Notes: generated by a model not told the origin, from the sequence alone. A stretch of 34,396 bases of DNA from Actinomycetes bacterium (GCA_030425055.1 JAUHVN010000001.1:1-34396); one strand, 5' to 3'; numbered from the stretch's first letter, positions 1 to 8,326 are shown. Program-made: numbers and translations.

Positions 1-81
1 CGTCTTGCGGGCAAGATCGCCGACCGGCTCCAGCGCAGTGGAGATGCGCAGTCTTCAGACGCGAGTGCTGACGAGACATGA
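1..81 (+). CDS. C-terminal end of an unidentified gene upstream of hsdR (possibly hsdS)
   Basis: The first 27 codons are open and end in TGA at 79-81; that stop overlaps the hsdR ATG at 78-80 (ATGA), so the two genes are translationally coupled and share an operon. Only 26 residues are visible (starting RLAGKIADRLQR, then a polar Ser/Asp/Ala tail), too few to identify a family. Type I restriction operons often place hsdS (specificity subunit) directly before hsdR, so hsdS is the first guess, but this is inference from position only; another accessory gene of the locus is equally allowed by the sequence. Confidence 0.6.
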   Translation, partial: RLAGKIADRLQRSGDAQSSDASADET

Positions 82-3000
82 GCGCACTGCCCGAGTCCGC
101 GTGGGAGCAGGATGCCCTCGACACCCTCGCCGAGCCGCTCGGCTGGCGGCCGGCCAGGGGTGAAGACATCGCACCCGGTAGCGGGGAACGCGACACCTGG
201 GACGACCTGCTCATCCGCCCGCGCCTGCTCGAAGCGCTCCGCACCCTCAACCCCGGGGTTCCGGGCGAGTACTTGCAGCAGGCAGCCGCAGAGATCGCGG
301 CACCCAAGTCGCAGGATGCGATCACCGAGAACCATCGCATCCACCAGTACCTCGTGGGCGGGTATCCGCTGAGCTACATCGACTCGGACGGCATCGAGCA
401 GAACCCGCGGCTCCGGCTGCTCGGTGCCGACCCGTCCGACAACGACTGGCTGGCGGTCAATCAGCTGACCCTGCGTCAGGGCGACCTTCACCGCCGTTTC
501 GACATCGTGTTGTTCGTCAACGGGATGCCGCTCGTCATCATCGAGCTCAAGCGAGCGGGTGCGGCATCCACCGGCGTGGCCCCGGCGCACGCGCAGCTGC
601 AGACCTACCTGCGCGAGTTTCCGATGGCGTTCCGCTTCTGCGTGCTTACCCTCGCGAGCGACGGCCTGGAGGCGAAGTACGGCACGCCGTTCACGCCGCT
701 CAACCACTTCGCGCCGTGGAACGTCGACGACGACGGAGCCCCGCTGACGCAGCCGCGCGTCGAGAACGGCCGCTCGGTCGAACCCATCGATGACGCTCTC
801 AGCGGGCTCTTCAACCAGGAGCGCTTCCTGCAGCTCGTGCGCAGCTTCACGGCGTTCGACGAGAACGCCGACGGACTCAGCAAGCGCATCGCGAAGCCCC
901 ACCAGTACTTCGCTGTCACCAAGGCGGTCGGCTCGACGGTGCAGGCGGTCGAGACCAACGGCAAGGCCGGCGTGGTGTGGCACACCCAGGGGTCGGGCAA
1001 GTCGATGGAGATGGAGCTGTATGCGAACCTCGTGTCGCGGCATCCGAAGCTCAAGAACCCGACGGTGATCGTCGTCACCGACCGCACCGAGCTCGACGGT
1101 CAGCTGTTCCAGACCTTCGCCCAGAGCCTGCTGCTCGCCGAGAAGCCCGTGCAGGTGCGCGAGCGTGCGCAGCTGCGCGACGAACTCAGCAACCGGGTGA
1201 CGGGCGGCATCTACTTCACGACGCTGCAGAAGTTCGGGCTGACCGATGCCGAGAAGCTGTCGGGCACGCAGCATCCACTTCTCACCGATCGCCGCAACGT
1301 GATCGTCGTGGTCGACGAGGCGCACCGCAGCCACTATGACGACCTCGACGGCTACGCGCGACACCTGCGCGATGCGCTGCCGTACGCGACGCTCATCGCG
1401 TTCACCGGCACCCCGATCTCGTTCGCCGAGCGCGACACTCGCGCAGTGTTCGGGGACTACATCGACATCTACGACCTCACCCGCGCCGTCGACGACGGCG
1501 CCACGGTGCCCGTCTACTTCGAGCCGCGGCTCATCAAGGTCTCGTTCGCCGAAGGCGCCACCGAAGAAGACATCGACCGGGCCGCGGACGAGTACACGCT
1601 CGGACTCGACGACACCGAACGAGCGCGGATGGAGGCATCGGTCGCCGTCGTCAACGCCGTCTACGGAGCCCCGGAGCGTATCGAGACCCTCGCCGCCGAC
1701 CTGGTGCAGCACTGGGAAGAGCGGCGCGAGCGGATGAAGCCGTTCCTCGAGTCTCCAGGCAAGGCGCTCATCGTGGGGGGCACCCGCGAGATCTGCGCGC
1801 GTCTCTACACCGCGATCGTCGAGCTGCGGCCGGACTGGCATTCAGATGCCCTGGACTCGGGCCGGATCAAGGTCGTGTACTCGGGCTCGGCGTCGGACCA
1901 GCCTCCGGTGAGCGACCACGTGCGACGGGATTCCGAGAACAAGGCCATAAAGGCGCGCCTGAAGGATGCCGGCGACGAGCTCGAGCTGGTGATCGTCAAA
2001 GACATGATGCTCACCGGGTTCGACGCGCCGCCGCTGCACACCCTCTACCTCGACCGACCGCTCAAGGGCGCGCTGCTGATGCAGACGCTCGCGCGCGTGA
2101 ACCGCACGTTCGAGGGCAAGGAGGACGGCCTGCTCGTCGCGTACGCACCCCTCGCCGACAACCTCGCGAAGGCTCTGTCTGAGTACACCGTCTCCGACCA
2201 GGAGAACAGGCCCATCGGCCGTGACGTCGACGAAGCCGTGTCGATCGCCACCGAGCTGGTCGGGCAGATCCGCGAGATGCTGACCGACTGCGACTGGCGG
2301 TCGATCGCGAAGCAGGGCGGATCGCGGGCCTGGCGGACCGCCGCGACGACGGCGACGAACTATCTGCGGGATCCCGCGAATCCGCTCAACGCCGCCGAGC
2401 TGGGCCCCGACCGTCTATCGTCGCGCTATCGCATCGCGACGGGACAGCTCGCCCGCGCGTGGGCGCTCGCGTCTGGTCGCACCGGCCTCGCCGAGCTTCA
2501 CGACGAGATCGCCTTCTATGAAGAGGTGCGCGTCTGGATGGCGAAGTTCGATGCGGCCGATCGCCAGTCGCGCGACGAGCCCATCCCCGAAGAGATCTCG
2601 CGGCTCCTCAGCACGCTGGTCGCCGACTCGATCGCACCCGGCGATGTGCTCGACATCTACGATGCCGCCGGACTGCCGCGGCTCGCGCTCGACGACCTCG
2701 GTCCCGAGTTCCTGGCCAAGGCACAGGCGGCGCCGAACGCGCACCTCGCGATCGAGGCGCTGCGCAAGTCGCTCACGGATGCCGGCACCGCCGCGACGCG
2801 CGGCAACCTGGTGCGTCAGCGGGCGTTCTCGGAGCGCATTGCCGAGATCATGAACCGCTACACCAACCAGCAGCTCACCTCGGCCGAGGTGATCGCCGAG
2901 CTGGTGGAGCTGGCGAAGGAGGTCGCCGCCGAGGCATCCCGGGGGTCGACCTTCTCACCCCCGCTGTCGAGCGACGAACTCGCGTTCTACGACGCGGTCG

Positions 3001-3260
3001 CCACCAACGAGTCGGCCGTCGATGTTCAGGGCGAGGATGTGCTCGCGCAGATCGCACGAGAACTCGTGGCCGTCATGCGTCGTGATGTGCGCACCGACTG
3101 GACCGTGCGCGACGACGTACGCGCGAAGCTGCGCTCGTCGATCAAGCGGCTACTGGTGAAGTACAAGTACCCACCCGACAAGCAGCCCGAGGCGATCAAG
3201 CTCGTGATGGACCAGATGGAGTCGATGGCACCGCGGTACGCGGACGAGCGGGGAGGGTGA
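78..3260 (+). CDS. hsdR: Type I restriction enzyme, HsdR (R) subunit
   Basis: This is the motor and nuclease subunit of a type I restriction-modification complex: it translocates unmethylated DNA with ATP and cuts it. The 1060-residue length is normal. The N-terminal PD-(D/E)xK nuclease site is visible as D142 (FDIVLF) and E156-L-K158. The superfamily 2 helicase follows: Walker A HTQGSGKS at 302-309, DEAH at 413-416, FTGTP at 442-446, and motif VI with QTLARVNR at 669-676. The last 300 residues are the helical region that contacts HsdM/HsdS. The ATG at 78 overlaps the stop of the preceding gene. All key residues are present, so the subunit looks active; hsdM must lie outside the window. The gene sits next to a MazEF pair, which makes this a small defence block. 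Confidence 0.97.
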   Translation: MSALPESAWEQDALDTLAEPLGWRPARGEDIAPGSGERDTWDDLLIRPRLLEALRTLNPGVPGEYLQQAAAEIAAPKSQDAITENHRIHQYLVGGYPLSYIDSDGIEQNPRLRLLGADPSDNDWLAVNQLTLRQGDLHRRFDIVLFVNGMPLVIIELKRAGAASTGVAPAHAQLQTYLREFPMAFRFCVLTLASDGLEAKYGTPFTPLNHFAPWNVDDDGAPLTQPRVENGRSVEPIDDALSGLFNQERFLQLVRSFTAFDENADGLSKRIAKPHQYFAVTKAVGSTVQAVETNGKAGVVWHTQGSGKSMEMELYANLVSRHPKLKNPTVIVVTDRTELDGQLFQTFAQSLLLAEKPVQVRERAQLRDELSNRVTGGIYFTTLQKFGLTDAEKLSGTQHPLLTDRRNVIVVVDEAHRSHYDDLDGYARHLRDALPYATLIAFTGTPISFAERDTRAVFGDYIDIYDLTRAVDDGATVPVYFEPRLIKVSFAEGATEEDIDRAADEYTLGLDDTERARMEASVAVVNAVYGAPERIETLAADLVQHWEERRERMKPFLESPGKALIVGGTREICARLYTAIVELRPDWHSDALDSGRIKVVYSGSASDQPPVSDHVRRDSENKAIKARLKDAGDELELVIVKDMMLTGFDAPPLHTLYLDRPLKGALLMQTLARVNRTFEGKEDGLLVAYAPLADNLAKALSEYTVSDQENRPIGRDVDEAVSIATELVGQIREMLTDCDWRSIAKQGGSRAWRTAATTATNYLRDPANPLNAAELGPDRLSSRYRIATGQLARAWALASGRTGLAELHDEIAFYEEVRVWMAKFDAADRQSRDEPIPEEISRLLSTLVADSIAPGDVLDIYDAAGLPRLALDDLGPEFLAKAQAAPNAHLAIEALRKSLTDAGTAATRGNLVRQRAFSERIAEIMNRYTNQQLTSAEVIAELVELAKEVAAEASRGSTFSPPLSSDELAFYDAVATNESAVDVQGEDVLAQIARELVAVMRRDVRTDWTVRDDVRAKLRSSIKRLLVKYKYPPDKQPEAIKLVMDQMESMAPRYADERGG

Positions 3261-3319
3261 ACCGCGTCGGCGGGCGGGACTGATGGCGTTCGCGAAGGAC
3301 TCCGGGGTCGGCGAGCATC

Positions 3320-3348
3320 TTGTCATCACTCGCGTTACATGTAACAAT
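3320..3348 (+). promoter_or_regulatory. mazEF promoter with overlapping 12-bp palindromic operator
   Basis: A -35 box TTGTCA (3320-3325, 5 of 6 to TTGACA) is followed after 17 nt by AACAAT (3343-3348). The perfect palindrome GTTACATGTAAC (3334-3345) overlaps the spacer and the -10 box. The ATG at 3355 lies 6 nt after the -10, which places the likely transcription start on the A of the start codon (leaderless message). Toxin-antitoxin operons are usually autorepressed, so the palindrome is a natural operator for the MazE/MazEF complex (inference). Confidence 0.6.
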
Positions 3349-3354
3349 CACCGC

Positions 3355-3561
3355 ATGGCGGTTCGTGATCGGGTGAGCGAGTACCGGCACCGGATGCGTG
3401 CCCGGGGCTTTCGACCCGTGCAGGTCTGGGTTCCCGATGTTCGGACGCCTGCATTCGCGGCCGAGGCCAAGCGTCAGGCGGCGCTGGTTGCGGAGGCGGA
3501 TCGGGCGACCGACGATCAGTCGTTCCTTGAAGAAGTGTCGGCGCCGTGGGATGACGAGTGA
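3355..3561 (+). CDS. MazE-type antitoxin (DUF3018 family)
   Basis: This 68-residue protein matches the DUF3018 antitoxins paired with PemK/MazF toxins: an N-terminal AVRDRVSEYRHRMRARG segment that binds DNA, the RPVQVWVPD motif, and an acidic tail ending SAPWDDE that neutralises the toxin. The frame is open from 3283, but the ATG at 3355 is preferred because family members start here, and a -10 box and palindrome lie directly upstream; the longer start would put them inside the coding region. Its stop overlaps the toxin start by four bases (GTGA). Base composition is slightly less GC-rich than the surrounding genes, which fits a mobile toxin-antitoxin cassette. Confidence 0.88.
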   Translation: MAVRDRVSEYRHRMRARGFRPVQVWVPDVRTPAFAAEAKRQAALVAEADRATDDQSFLEEVSAPWDDE

Positions 3562-3884
3562 TTCGAGGCGAACTGTGGACAGTCGCCGGAGGCGTCTACG
3601 CGTCCAAGCCGCGCCCTGCGCTGATCGTCCAGGATGACGCATTCGAGGCGACCGACTCCGTCACTGTCCTGCCTTTGACGAGCCACCTGATCGAAGCCCC
3701 ACTGCTCCGCATCCGCATCAGCGCAAGCGAGATGTCGGGACTGGATCGCGACAGCGACGTGATGGTTGACAAGCTCACGACGGTGCGTCGCTCGAGCGTG
3801 GCTACCCGCGTCGGTCGGCTGTCGACGGACCAGCTAGCCGAGGTTGAGCGCGGCGTAATGGCGTTCCTCGGATTCGCTCGCTGA
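3558..3884 (+). CDS. mazF: MazF/PemK-type endoribonuclease toxin
   Basis: A 108-residue PemK/MazF-like protein. It begins MIRGELWTVAGG and continues with SKPRPALIVQDD, the usual RG-[DE]-[IVL]-W and KxRPALVVQ signatures of the family, followed by VTVLPLTSH and the basic VMVDKLTTV strand. Family members cleave mRNA (or tRNA) in a sequence-specific manner and stop growth when the antitoxin is lost. The GTG start at 3558 overlaps the stop of the antitoxin, so antitoxin and toxin are translationally coupled. Nothing is truncated. The cut site cannot be predicted from the sequence. Confidence 0.92.
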   Translation: MIRGELWTVAGGVYASKPRPALIVQDDAFEATDSVTVLPLTSHLIEAPLLRIRISASEMSGLDRDSDVMVDKLTTVRRSSVATRVGRLSTDQLAEVERGVMAFLGFAR

Positions 3885-3928
3885 CTCGAAGGCATCGGGA
3901 TTCGCCGCTTCGCGCTGCGCAAGTGATC

Positions 3929-4813
3929 TCAGCGCCAGCTCGTCAGCTTGTCGGGATTGCGCACCAGCCACACATCCCGAACGCGGTCTGCCCGCACACC
4001 CAGCACGATGACCGTGTCGACGACGCCGTCCTCGGTCACGAGGAAGCCCAGGCCGTCGACGGTGGCGATCGGATCGACCCGGGCGTTCGGCCGCTGGGTC
4101 AGCACGCCCAGGATGAACCGCGCGACGTTGGAGGCGCCGACGACCGGGCGGCGGGCCGCGCTGACCTTGCCGCCGCCGTCCGAGGTGAGTGTGACCTCGG
4201 GGTCGAGCACCGCGACGAGAGCGTCGAAGTCCCCGGCACCCGTCGCGGCCGCGAAGGCCGCGGCGACGGCGTCGTGACGTTCACGGGGAGCATCGTCCTG
4301 GGTGCGCGAGCGCACCTTGCGCCGGGCGGATGACGCCAACTGCCGCGTCGCATCCACCGACCGGCCGACCGTCTCGGCGATCTGCGCGAACGGCATCTCG
4401 AACACATCGTGCAGGACGAACGCGACGCGCTCGGCGGGAGTCAGGGTGTCGAGCACGACCTGGAGCGCCATGCTCACGGAGTCGTCCATGGTGACCCGGT
4501 CGAGCGGGTCGTCCGAGCGCGCGGGGTCCGCGGCGGCGGGCAGCGGCTCGGGCAGCCAGGGTCCGACATACGTCTCGCGGCGAGCGCGCGCCGAGCCGAG
4601 CATGTCGAGGCAGACGCGTGAGGTCACGCGCATCATCCACGCGCCCGGGTTGTCGATGTCGGCGCGCTGAGCCGCGCTCAGACGCAGCCAGCGCACGAAG
4701 GCCTCCTGCACGGCATCCTCCGCGTCGCTCACGCTGCCGAGCATGCGATAGGCCAGACCGAGCAGTGCCGGCCGTTCCGCGTCGAGCGCCGCCGCGCCGT
4801 CATCGTCGGGCAT
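3929..4813 (-). CDS. sigJ: ECF41-group RNA polymerase sigma factor (SigJ-type)
   Basis: A 294-residue extracytoplasmic-function sigma factor. Region 2 (about 12-80, AYRMLGSVSDAEDAVQEAF) and region 4 (about 118-170, LTPAERVAFVLHDVFEMPFAQIAETVGRS) are followed by a SnoaL-like C-terminal domain from about 180. The three ECF41 hallmark motifs are all present: WLPEP (86-90), DGGGK (212-216) and NPDKL (286-290). In this group the C-terminal domain replaces an anti-sigma factor and tunes activity, and the target is a neighbouring carboxymuconolactone decarboxylase, oxidoreductase or epimerase gene; here it is the divergent oxidoreductase at 4959. A GGAGG ribosome site (4824-4820) lies 6 nt before the ATG at 4813. 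A matching ECF41-type promoter faces this gene too, so autoregulation is likely. Confidence 0.96.
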   Translation of the reverse strand: MPDDDGAAALDAERPALLGLAYRMLGSVSDAEDAVQEAFVRWLRLSAAQRADIDNPGAWMMRVTSRVCLDMLGSARARRETYVGPWLPEPLPAAADPARSDDPLDRVTMDDSVSMALQVVLDTLTPAERVAFVLHDVFEMPFAQIAETVGRSVDATRQLASSARRKVRSRTQDDAPRERHDAVAAAFAAATGAGDFDALVAVLDPEVTLTSDGGGKVSAARRPVVGASNVARFILGVLTQRPNARVDPIATVDGLGFLVTEDGVVDTVIVLGVRADRVRDVWLVRNPDKLTSWR

Positions 4814-4854
4814 TCCGCGCCTCCGTTCCGTGAGAGATGTTCCTCTCCTTCCTC

Positions 4855-4907
4855 GACGACGCGCGACCCTCGGATGTGAGCCTCACATTTCAGCGTGCTG
4901 TGTCGTC
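4855..4907. promoter_or_regulatory. Divergent ECF41-type promoter pair sharing a palindromic -35
   Basis: On the + strand CCTCACA (4881-4887), 16 nt, CGTC (4904-4907). On the - strand GCTCACA (4881 to 4875), 16 nt, CGTC (4858 to 4855). Both fit the ECF41 pattern known from the group (TGTCACA, 16 nt, CGTC). The two -35 elements are the halves of one perfect 15-bp inverted repeat, ATGTGAGCCTCACAT (4874-4888). One promoter reads into the oxidoreductase gene at 4959, the other into the sigma factor gene at 4813. Confidence 0.82.
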
Positions 4908-4958
4908 GTACATTCAGGGCGCCGAACCGGGCGTTCGGATCAGAAGGAGAGGACGGCG

Positions 4959-5720
4959 ATGAAGATCGCGATTGCAGGCGGTACAGGTCTGATGGGGCAG
5001 TTGGTGGCCGATGAGGCCACCTTGCGCGGCCACGAGGTCGTGATCCTGGCGCGCTCGCGGGGCATCGATCTGATGTCGCCGGTCGGACTGGACGACGCGC
5101 TGGCGGGCTCGGCCGCGGTCGTCGACGTCGCGAACACCACGACCATGAAGGCGGATGCCTCAGTCGAGTTCTTCGAGCGCGTCACGGGCGCTCTCCTGAC
5201 GGCCGGGCAGCGCGCCGGGGTCGAACGGCACATCGCGCTGTCGATCGTCGGCGTCGAGCGTGCACCCTTCGGCTACTACGCCGGCAAGCGCGCGCAGGAA
5301 CTCGCCATCGAGGCGGGCGCCATCCCGTGGACGGTGCTGCGGGCGACCCAGTTCCACGAATTCGCCGAGCAGATCTACGCGGTCGGCAAGGTCGGACCCG
5401 TGCACGTCGCGCCCAAGATGCGCACCCAGCCCGTCGCGGCGCGTGAAGTCGCATCCCGCCTTCTCGACCTCGCCGAGTCCCCCGCGCGCGGCGGATACGT
5501 CGAACTCGCCGGACCCCGCGAAGAGTCGCTCGTCGACATGGTCCGCCGCTGGGCACAGGCGACGGGCCGCCGTGGCTGGATTCCCGGCATCCCGCTGCCT
5601 GGGGCCCTCGGCGCGGCGCAGCGCGACGGCACGCTGCTGCCGGGTGCGGGCGCCGAGACCGGCGTGGAGACGTTCGCCGAGTGGCTGGCGCGCACCTCTT
5701 CACGCCACGCGACGGTGTGA
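4959..5720 (+). CDS. NAD(P)-binding oxidoreductase/epimerase, probable SigJ target
   Basis: A 253-residue atypical short-chain dehydrogenase (NmrA/NAD-dependent epimerase type). The Rossmann motif GGTGLMG is at 7-13, and a YxxxK pair is present in GYYAGKRAQE. Its C-terminal part (ELAGPREESLVDMVRRW) is typical of the oxidoreductases that accompany ECF41 sigma factors. The start at 4959 is chosen over the in-frame ATG at 4830 because AAGGAGAGG (4944-4952) sits at the right distance and the Rossmann fold begins at residue 3. The ECF41-type promoter ends about 50 nt upstream, so this is very likely the direct target of the divergent sigma factor. The substrate is not known for this subgroup. Confidence 0.92.
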   Translation: MKIAIAGGTGLMGQLVADEATLRGHEVVILARSRGIDLMSPVGLDDALAGSAAVVDVANTTTMKADASVEFFERVTGALLTAGQRAGVERHIALSIVGVERAPFGYYAGKRAQELAIEAGAIPWTVLRATQFHEFAEQIYAVGKVGPVHVAPKMRTQPVAAREVASRLLDLAESPARGGYVELAGPREESLVDMVRRWAQATGRRGWIPGIPLPGALGAAQRDGTLLPGAGAETGVETFAEWLARTSSRHATV

Positions 5721-5748
5721 CGTGGTGACCGCCGTAGGCTGAACCGCG

Positions 5749-7827
5749 ATGAGCGAGACCGCACCGACCCCCGACGATCCCTTCCTCTGGCTCGAAGACA
5801 TCCGCGGGGCCGACGCAGTCGCATGGGCCGCCAAGCGCACGGCCGAGACGGATGCGACCTACGCCTCCGCCGAGCGCAGCGCGCTCGAGGCACGACTGCT
5901 GCGCATCCTCGATGACCCCGACCGGCTGGTCGTGCCGTCGTGCCACGGCGACCTGCTCTACAACCTGTGGCGAGACGCCGACAATCCGCGCGGGCTCTGG
6001 CGGCGCACCCCGCGCGCGTCGTTCCTCTCCGGCGAACCCGACTGGGTGGTGCTGCTCGACATCGACGCGCTCGGCCGCGCCGAGGGCACCGCGTGGACGT
6101 TCGCCGGCGCCGTCCACGGCCCGACGGGAAGCGGCCGTGCCCTCGTGCAGCTCAGCCCCGACGGCGGCGACGCGACGGTGGTCCGCGAGTTCGACCTCGA
6201 CGCCGTCGCCTTCGTCGAGGACGAGCCGTTCGCGCTCGCGGTCGGCAAGCACCGGATCGCCTGGCTCGATCGCGACACCCTGCTCGTCGCATCCGCCCTC
6301 GACGGCGGCGGCACGACCGACTCGGGCTACCCGATCTCGGCTCGCACCTGGCGGCGGAGTACCTCGCTCGACGAGGCGACGACGATCCTCGAGGGTGTGG
6401 CATCCGATGTCGGCGTCTTCGTCCGCGCCGACCACAGCGACGGCCGGTCGACGGGGGTGGTGCACGTCGCGCACGACTTCTTCCACGCCGAGGTCTGGGT
6501 ATGGGATGCCGCACAGCCCGGACAGACGGTCGCGCCGACGTTGGTCCCCGCCCCGCAGGATGCCGACGTCGATGTGCACGGGGATCGAGTCGCCGTGCGC
6601 ACCAAGACGCCGTGGACGGTGGGTGGCACCGAGCACCCGGCCGGTGCACTTCTCGTCGGCCCGCTCGACGCGGTCGCCGCGGGCGAGACGACGGCACTCG
6701 AGGTCGTCTTCGCGCCGACCGAGACGACGATCCTCGAAGGGTGGCGGTGGACCCGCAGCCGCCTGGTGCTGACGCTGCTCGACTCGGTGTGCAGCAGCAT
6801 CCGCTCGCTCGACCCTACCGACGGCTGGGCGAGCACGCCGCTCGACGCCGGCCTCGGCGCCGACGATCTCTACTCGACGAGCGTCGCCTCGACCGATGCC
6901 GACGAAGACGACGCGCTCTTCCTGGTGACCCGCGGCTTCCTGACTCCGCCGACGCTCGTCGCGACGGATGCCGCGTCACCCGCGCCGCGCGCGCTGCGCA
7001 CGAGTCGGGCAGCGTTCGAATCGAACGGCCTGACCGCAAAGCAGCACTTCGCGACGTCGGCGGACGGCACCCGCGTGCCCTACTTCGAGGTGGGGCCGAC
7101 CGAGCGGTCGGGGCCGTTGCCGGTGCTGATGAGCGGATACGGCGGATTCGAGCATGCGCTGACGCCGGAGTATCCGTCGATCGTCGGCCCGGCGTGGCTC
7201 GAGGCCGGCCGCGTCTTCGTCGTTGCGAACATCCGCGGCGGCGGCGAGTTCGGTCCGGCGTGGCATCTCGCCGCCCTGCGCGAGAACCGCCACCGCGCCT
7301 ACGAGGATTTCGCCGCGATCGCCCGCGACCTCGTCGCTCGAGGAGTCACCACGCCCGAGCGCATCGGATGCCACGGCCGCAGCAACGGCGGACTGCTCGT
7401 CGGCAACATGCTGACCCAGTACCCCGACGACTTCGGGGCGATCGTGTGCGGGGTGCCGCTGCTCGACATGCGCCGGTACACGCGGCTGTCGGCGGGAGCG
7501 AGCTGGATCGCCGAGTACGGCGACCCCGACGACCCGGCCGACTGGGAGTTCGTGCGGACGTTCTCGCCGTACCACCTCATCGACCCGCAGCGCCGGTACC
7601 CGCCGTCGCTCATCTACGCCGCCGCGAGCGACGACCGCGTCGGTCCGGTGCAGGCTCGGAAGATGGCCGCACGGCTCTCCGCCGAGACCGACGCCGAGGT
7701 GCACTACCTCGAACCGAACGAGGGCGGTCACGCCGGCACCGTCGACAACGCCGCGACCGCGGGCCTGCACGCGACGATCCATGCCTTCCTCGGCGAGGTG
7801 CTGACCCGGCCCGACCGCGCACGCTGA
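5749..7827 (+). CDS. S9-family prolyl oligopeptidase-like serine peptidase
   Basis: A 692-residue cytosolic-looking peptidase with no signal peptide. The N-terminal part (about 1-420) is a beta-propeller beginning with DDPFLWLEDIRG, a usual start for this family, and the C-terminal alpha/beta hydrolase domain holds the triad: Ser545 in GRSNGG, Asp628 or Asp629 in ASDDRV, and His661 in GGHAG. NIRGGGEFG lies before the nucleophile, as in prolyl endopeptidases. Family members cleave short peptides. The ATG at 5749 lies 8 nt after TAGGCT (5735-5740) with no Shine-Dalgarno, which suggests its own promoter and a leaderless or nearly leaderless message rather than read-through from the oxidoreductase, 28 nt upstream. 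Confidence 0.93.
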   Translation: MSETAPTPDDPFLWLEDIRGADAVAWAAKRTAETDATYASAERSALEARLLRILDDPDRLVVPSCHGDLLYNLWRDADNPRGLWRRTPRASFLSGEPDWVVLLDIDALGRAEGTAWTFAGAVHGPTGSGRALVQLSPDGGDATVVREFDLDAVAFVEDEPFALAVGKHRIAWLDRDTLLVASALDGGGTTDSGYPISARTWRRSTSLDEATTILEGVASDVGVFVRADHSDGRSTGVVHVAHDFFHAEVWVWDAAQPGQTVAPTLVPAPQDADVDVHGDRVAVRTKTPWTVGGTEHPAGALLVGPLDAVAAGETTALEVVFAPTETTILEGWRWTRSRLVLTLLDSVCSSIRSLDPTDGWASTPLDAGLGADDLYSTSVASTDADEDDALFLVTRGFLTPPTLVATDAASPAPRALRTSRAAFESNGLTAKQHFATSADGTRVPYFEVGPTERSGPLPVLMSGYGGFEHALTPEYPSIVGPAWLEAGRVFVVANIRGGGEFGPAWHLAALRENRHRAYEDFAAIARDLVARGVTTPERIGCHGRSNGGLLVGNMLTQYPDDFGAIVCGVPLLDMRRYTRLSAGASWIAEYGDPDDPADWEFVRTFSPYHLIDPQRRYPPSLIYAAASDDRVGPVQARKMAARLSAETDAEVHYLEPNEGGHAGTVDNAATAGLHATIHAFLGEVLTRPDRAR

Positions 7828-7889
7828 CTAGACTCCCACCGCCCGGAAGCGACAGGGAATAGGAACTGCTCCCCTGCGTTGACCGCAAT

Positions 7890-7905
7890 ACGCAATATAT
7901 TGCGT
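7890..7905. promoter_or_regulatory. 16-bp perfect palindrome, probable repressor operator
   Basis: ACGCAATATATTGCGT is a perfect AT-centred palindrome in a GC-rich background, 22 nt before the SnoaL-like gene. TATATT (7896-7901) in its centre could serve as a -10 box, so a bound protein would block transcription. Size and symmetry suit a dimeric TetR- or MarR-type repressor. No such gene is adjacent, so the regulator would act from elsewhere. Confidence 0.6.
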
Positions 7906-7927
7906 TCAACCGTTGAGAGGAGACCCC

Positions 7928-8293
7928 ATGTCCGCCCAGACCGACACCCAGCCCTACGACCGCTCGACCGTCCCCGACGTCATCGCCCGGTATCTCGATC
8001 TCCAGGTCGACGCGAAGCGGCGGGCGGGTATCGCCGACCTGTTCGATCCGACCGGACGGGTCGTCGATGAGAACGTCGAGTACGTCGGCGTCAAGGCGAT
8101 CCGTGGATGGCTGGCCCGAGCCGCGAGCGCCTACACCTACACGACGACTTTCACAGGGCAGATCGACGAGGGTGACGGTCGTTGGACCGTGATGGCACGT
8201 CTCGAGGGGAACTTCCCCGGTGGCGTCGCCGACCTGAAGTACCGCTTCCGCGTCGTCGACGGCGTGATCGTCGACCTCATCATCGCGCCCTGA
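7928..8293 (+). CDS. SnoaL/NTF2-like protein
   Basis: A 121-residue cone-shaped NTF2-like fold protein. The pattern is typical: an N-terminal helix (VPDVIARYLDLQVDAKR), the ADLFDPTGRVVDEN strand-turn, a middle AIRGWLARAASAY helix and two long strands (WTVMARLEGNFPGGVADLKYRFRV, then GVIVDLII). Such proteins are isomerases, hydrolases or ligand binders; no catalytic residue can be assigned here. The ATG at 7928 is chosen over the upstream TTG at 7913 because GAGAGGAG (7914-7921) forms its ribosome site. The 16-bp palindrome directly upstream suggests it is under control of an unlinked repressor. It is a monocistronic gene, convergent with the amidotransferase. Confidence 0.85.
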   Translation: MSAQTDTQPYDRSTVPDVIARYLDLQVDAKRRAGIADLFDPTGRVVDENVEYVGVKAIRGWLARAASAYTYTTTFTGQIDEGDGRWTVMARLEGNFPGGVADLKYRFRVVDGVIVDLIIAP

Positions 8294-8326
8294 CGGCACC
8301 GCCCAGACGCGGCGGCTCGGCCGGCG

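Noticed and set aside
5940..7862. A 640-residue + strand frame overlapping the S9 peptidase
   Set aside because: It is the arginine/alanine-rich +1 shadow of the peptidase gene, has no domain, and lacks a start and ribosome site of its own.
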